Shown here piece after piece: positions 61,087 through 64,000 of a stretch of 64,000 nt of DNA. This DNA comes from Prionace glauca (Eukaryota; Chordata; Chondrichthyes; Carcharhiniformes; Carcharhinidae): NCBI GenBank assembly GCA_037974335.1, contig CM075760.1, positions 23,421,538 to 23,485,537 of the forward strand, given 5' to 3'. Position 1 is the first letter of the stretch. Every line of letters begins with the position of its first letter. A program made the position numbers and the translations under genes. The notes beneath the pieces were generated by a model. It had not been told where the DNA came from and searched no databases. It saw only the letters and a list, made by a program, of their open reading frames with translations.

Positions 61087-61690
61087 TTATCTACAAACTA
61101 TCGTTGATGCTTCCAGTGAGGCCTGTGAGAGAATGGGCCTCAGACTAAACATCCGGGAAACAAAGGTTCTTTCCCAGCCCACTCCTGCTCCCCCTCCCGA
61201 CCACCAAAATCCGCGGTGAGCCCCTGGACAATGTGGATCATTTCCCACACCTTGGGAGCCTCCTGTTGGCACAGGCAGACATCGGCGATGAAATCCAGCA
61301 GTGACTCCAATACGCCAGTGCAAGCTTCGGACGCATGAGGAACAGAGTGTTCGAAGCCCGAAACCTCAAATCCAGCACCGAGCTCATGGTCTACAGAGCA
61401 GCTGTGGTCCCCGCCCTCCTGTATCCATCAGAAACATGGACAGTGAACAGCAGATACCTCAAATCCCTGGAGAGATGTCACCAAAGTTTCCTCCACAAAA
61501 TCCTGCAAATCCCCTAGCAGGCTAGGCATACCAAAGTGAGTGTCCTCCCCCAGGCCAGTATCCCCAGTAGTGAGGCACTGGTCACAGTAGACCAGCTGCG
61601 ATGGGCGGGCCACATTGTCCTCAAGCCCCACACAAGACTCCCGAAACAAGTGCTGTACTCCGAGCTCCGCAATGGCAAACTGTTGGAGAA
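61087..61690 (+). mobile_element. Unassigned LINE, right part (ORF2 C-terminus)
   Basis: The reading gives ASSEACERMGLRLNIRETKV near 61110-61170, AAVVPALLYPSETWTVNSRY near 61400-61455 and LRWAGHIVLKPHTRLPKQVL near 61600-61655. Such LLY.SETWT and LRW.GH..R blocks typify the C-terminal region of several LINE clades other than CR1. A stop (CCCTAG) lies near 61516 and the frame changes upstream. Confidence 0.6.
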
Positions 61691-61774
61691 AATTCCTAAT
61701 AAGTTTGAGAAATTTTAAAGCATTAGGCATTTCAGACACTACCAGCATTAAGTTAAATGACATAGAATGTCAGA

Positions 61775-62085
61775 GGGTAAAATGCAATTAATGATTAAAG
61801 TATGAATGATTTTCCTTGTATGGAAAATGATTGGTTCACACCTAATGAAAGGTGGGAGAATTTGACATGAAGAATGTATAATTGATCTATCCTAAGCATT
61901 TTGTCAGAGTTATTGCAGAGATCAGGATACTTCTCTTCTAGAGAGGTATTAAACTGTCCAATAATGTTTCCCTTCGATTGTTGGTCAAATAAAAGATAAG
62001 TCTTCAAACTGGGACACTGGCTTTCGTGAGTCTGTATTCTCTGAAGGTTTTGGCAATACCTGCTCTCCAGTGGTAACGTACCCAG
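61775..62085 (+). mobile_element. Possible solo LTR fossil, copy 2
   Basis: Related to 15735-16065 (AAAATGCAATTA.., CACTGGCTTTCGTGAGTCTG, CAATACCTGCTCTCCAG). Degraded, no internal region nearby. From 62090 to 62810 I see no gene or known repeat. Confidence 0.35.
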
Positions 62086-62811
62086 TGTGTTGGGGGCAAT
62101 GTATTCAGAAGAATCATTCAACACTCAAGCCTGATTCAATCGACAAACAGTTTATTGAGTTACCATTACCACCTGTAAAATTTTTGTTCTTTATTTGGGG
62201 TTGAGGTGACAATGAGAGAATTCTCAGTTATTCCAAATTCCTCCAGGATTCACTTAAAATTTCCAGATTTAACCAGTTCAAATAAATCCACAATTATAAA
62301 CTAAAATAGACATGAGTTTCCGATTGATGTAAAAACAAATCAACTGACTGCTGAAAGGGTTAACTTTTCAACAGACCCTAAAGGGGTGGGGAGTGAGCAG
62401 AAAAAACTTGGCACGTAATAATATGCCCATTTCATGAGTGTACTCGTTATTCTGATGTTGTGTTAAGCATCCATTTTGGCAGAGAAACCCACTGTCCCTG
62501 AAACGAAAGTCATTTTTTTCACCTGTAGTTGCCTTGCACTTGGCCACATGTCCAGTATTTTAAATTTCAATTAAATGTGTTGCATTGAGGACTGTTTACC
62601 GTTTACAGTTTCAAGATTCAGCGTGTATCACTTATAATACAAGTTATTTAGGACAGCCAATTAGTGAATTTTTTTTGCACTTGTCTGTTTGTAGGAGTTT
62701 TACTCTGATAATTCTGTGCTACTGATATATTTGAGGGGGTCTGCTTTAAGATGCAGTGTTTTGTTATAAGCAGTTGGTTAGGCTGGCAGGAATACAGCAG
62801 GTGCTGGAAAG

Positions 62812-64000
62812 CAGGCCAGTGAGCTTGACTTCAGTTATAGGCACGATAATGGAGAGGATCCTCAAGGATAGGATGTATGAGCATCTGGAGCGCTGCAATC
62901 TGATCAGGGATACGCAGCATGGCTTCGTTACAGGGAGGTCGTGCCTTACGAATCTATTGGAATTTTTTGAAGAGGTGACAAAAACGGTTGACGAAGGACA
63001 AGCCTTTGATGTTGTCTATATGGATTTCAGTAAGGTGTTTGACAAGGTCCCTCACGGTAGGCTGATAGAAAAGGTGAAGGCTCATGGGATACAAGGCCAG
63101 GTATGCAGATGGGTGAAGAACTGGCTTGGGAGGAGGAGACAGCGGGTAGTAGTGGAGGGCTCCTTTTCCAATTGGAGGTCTGTCACCAGTGGGGTGCTGC
63201 AGGGCTCGGTACTAGGACCTCTACTATTTGTAGTATATATTAATGACTTGGAAGAGGGGGTAGGTGGTGTGATCAGCAAATTTGCTGATGACACTAAGAT
63301 GGTTGGATTGGCGGGTACTGAGGAGCAGTGCCTGGCAATGCAACAGGACATAGATAGGCTGGTAGATTGGGCAGATAGATGGCAAATGGAATTTAATCCG
63401 GAGAAATGCGAGGTGATGCACTTTGGCCGGAATAATGTGGAAGGGAGTTATATGATAAAAGGTAGAACTATCCGGAGTATAGATACGCAGAGAGACCTGG
63501 GGGTGCAGGTACACAAGTCCCTGAAGGTGTCGGTGCAGGTGCAGAATGTGATGAGGAAAGCGTATGGCATGTTAGCCTTCATAGGAAGAGGTATAGAATA
63601 TAAGAGTAGGAGTCTGATGTTGCAGTTGTATAGAACGTTGGTTAGGCCTCACCTGGAGTACTGCGTCCAGTTCTGGTCGCCGTACTACCGGAAGGATGTA
63701 GAGATCCTGGAGAGAGTGCAGAGGAGATTTACCAGGATGTTGCCTGGTATGGAAGGGCTGTCTTACGAGGAAAGATTGAACGCACTTGGGCTGTTTTCCC
63801 TTGAGAGACGTCGGCTGAGGGGGGATCTAATAGAGGTTTATAAGATTATGAAGGGGACAGATAGAGTAGATGGTGATAAGCTTTTTCCGCTATTAGAAAT
63901 GGATAGAACGAGGGGTCACGGGCTTAGGGTGAGGGGGGCTAGATATAAGACTAATATTAGAGGGCAGTTTTTCACACAAAGGGTAGTGGGGATGTGGAAT
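62812..64000 (+). mobile_element. CR1-alpha LINE with uninterrupted reverse transcriptase frame, runs off the window
   Basis: From about 62812 an open frame continues to the window edge: [78 protein letters not shown], catalytic FADD (about 63282), LEYCVQFWSPYYRKDVEILE and KTNIRGQFFTQRVVGMWN. I see no stop over nearly 400 codons. The 5' end is truncated just inside the reverse transcriptase. Youngest-looking alpha copy; the 3' UTR is outside. Confidence 0.85.

Overview
The window looks like intergenic-rich vertebrate nuclear DNA, most likely from an elasmobranch and probably a shark. It is packed with CR1-clade LINEs, tRNA-headed SINEs of the kind described from elasmobranchs (HE1-like), and Penelope-like elements. 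All recognisable host genes are C2H2 zinc-finger (ZF) genes of one recently expanded family. This assignment rests on repeat and gene style, not on a database search.

Host genes. Eight ZF arrays are present. On the + strand: ZF-1 (6.3-7.2 kb, frameshifted), ZF-2 (12.8-13.8 kb, two frameshifts), ZF-3 (20.3-21.4 kb, 12 fingers, intact), ZF-7 (44.6-45.8 kb, 13 fingers, intact) and ZF-8 (58.8-59.5 kb, 9 fingers, intact). On the - strand: ZF-4 (24.6-25.1 kb, 6 fingers, intact but shortened), ZF-5 (27.1-28.2 kb, 12 fingers, intact) and ZF-6 (39.3-40.6 kb, 15 fingers, frameshifted). ZF relics lie at 10.1-10.7 (-), 28.6-29.2 (-), 34.7-35.1 (-), 35.8-36.1 (+), 38.8-39.2 (-) and 56.2-56.6 kb (-). Each complete locus has a CpG-rich promoter with a non-coding first exon ending at a GTGAGT-type donor. 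One terminal exon carries the whole array, with the start codon inside that exon (mostly ATG-GAG-AAA-CCA). No KRAB, SCAN, BTB or SET segment is visible.

Promoters. CpG-rich blocks lie at about 1.5-2.1, 10.7-11.2, 18.2-18.7, 25.5-25.8, 31.5-31.9, 42.4-43.4, 49.2-49.65 and 57.0-57.4 kb. Most are built for divergent transcription. Most share a dyad, TGGAGGACC and GGTCCTCCA separated by 11 bp with an ETS-like ACCGGAAG in the centre, next to CCAAT boxes. The 42.4-43.4 kb block sits between ZF-6 (leftward) and ZF-7 (rightward). It begins with four CRE-like sites spaced 27-28 bp apart.

Mobile elements. I name three young CR1 groups here for reference. Alpha: 2.7-4.4, 16.3-16.7, 36.2, 41.6-42.4 and 62.8-64.0 kb. 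Beta: 30.1-31.2 and 51.2-52.1 kb. Gamma: 32.0-33.7 and 50.2-53.5 kb. Beta has inserted into a SINE and into a gamma copy, so it is the youngest. Older CR1 pieces fill much of the rest. Two SINE types share a tRNA-like head but have different 3' tails. Penelope-like copies often occur as near-perfect palindromes that inserted as single units, shown by flanking target-site duplications. Two possible solo LTR fossils and two tRNA-like sequences complete the picture.

How it fits together. The block looks like a ZF cluster growing by duplication of a divergent promoter plus array module. The 10.1-13.9 and 56.2-59.5 kb modules, and the 25 and 40 kb loci, are clear pairs. Retroelements have remodelled the copies by cutting off partner genes, supplying a stop codon (ZF-8) and probably a splice acceptor (ZF-3).
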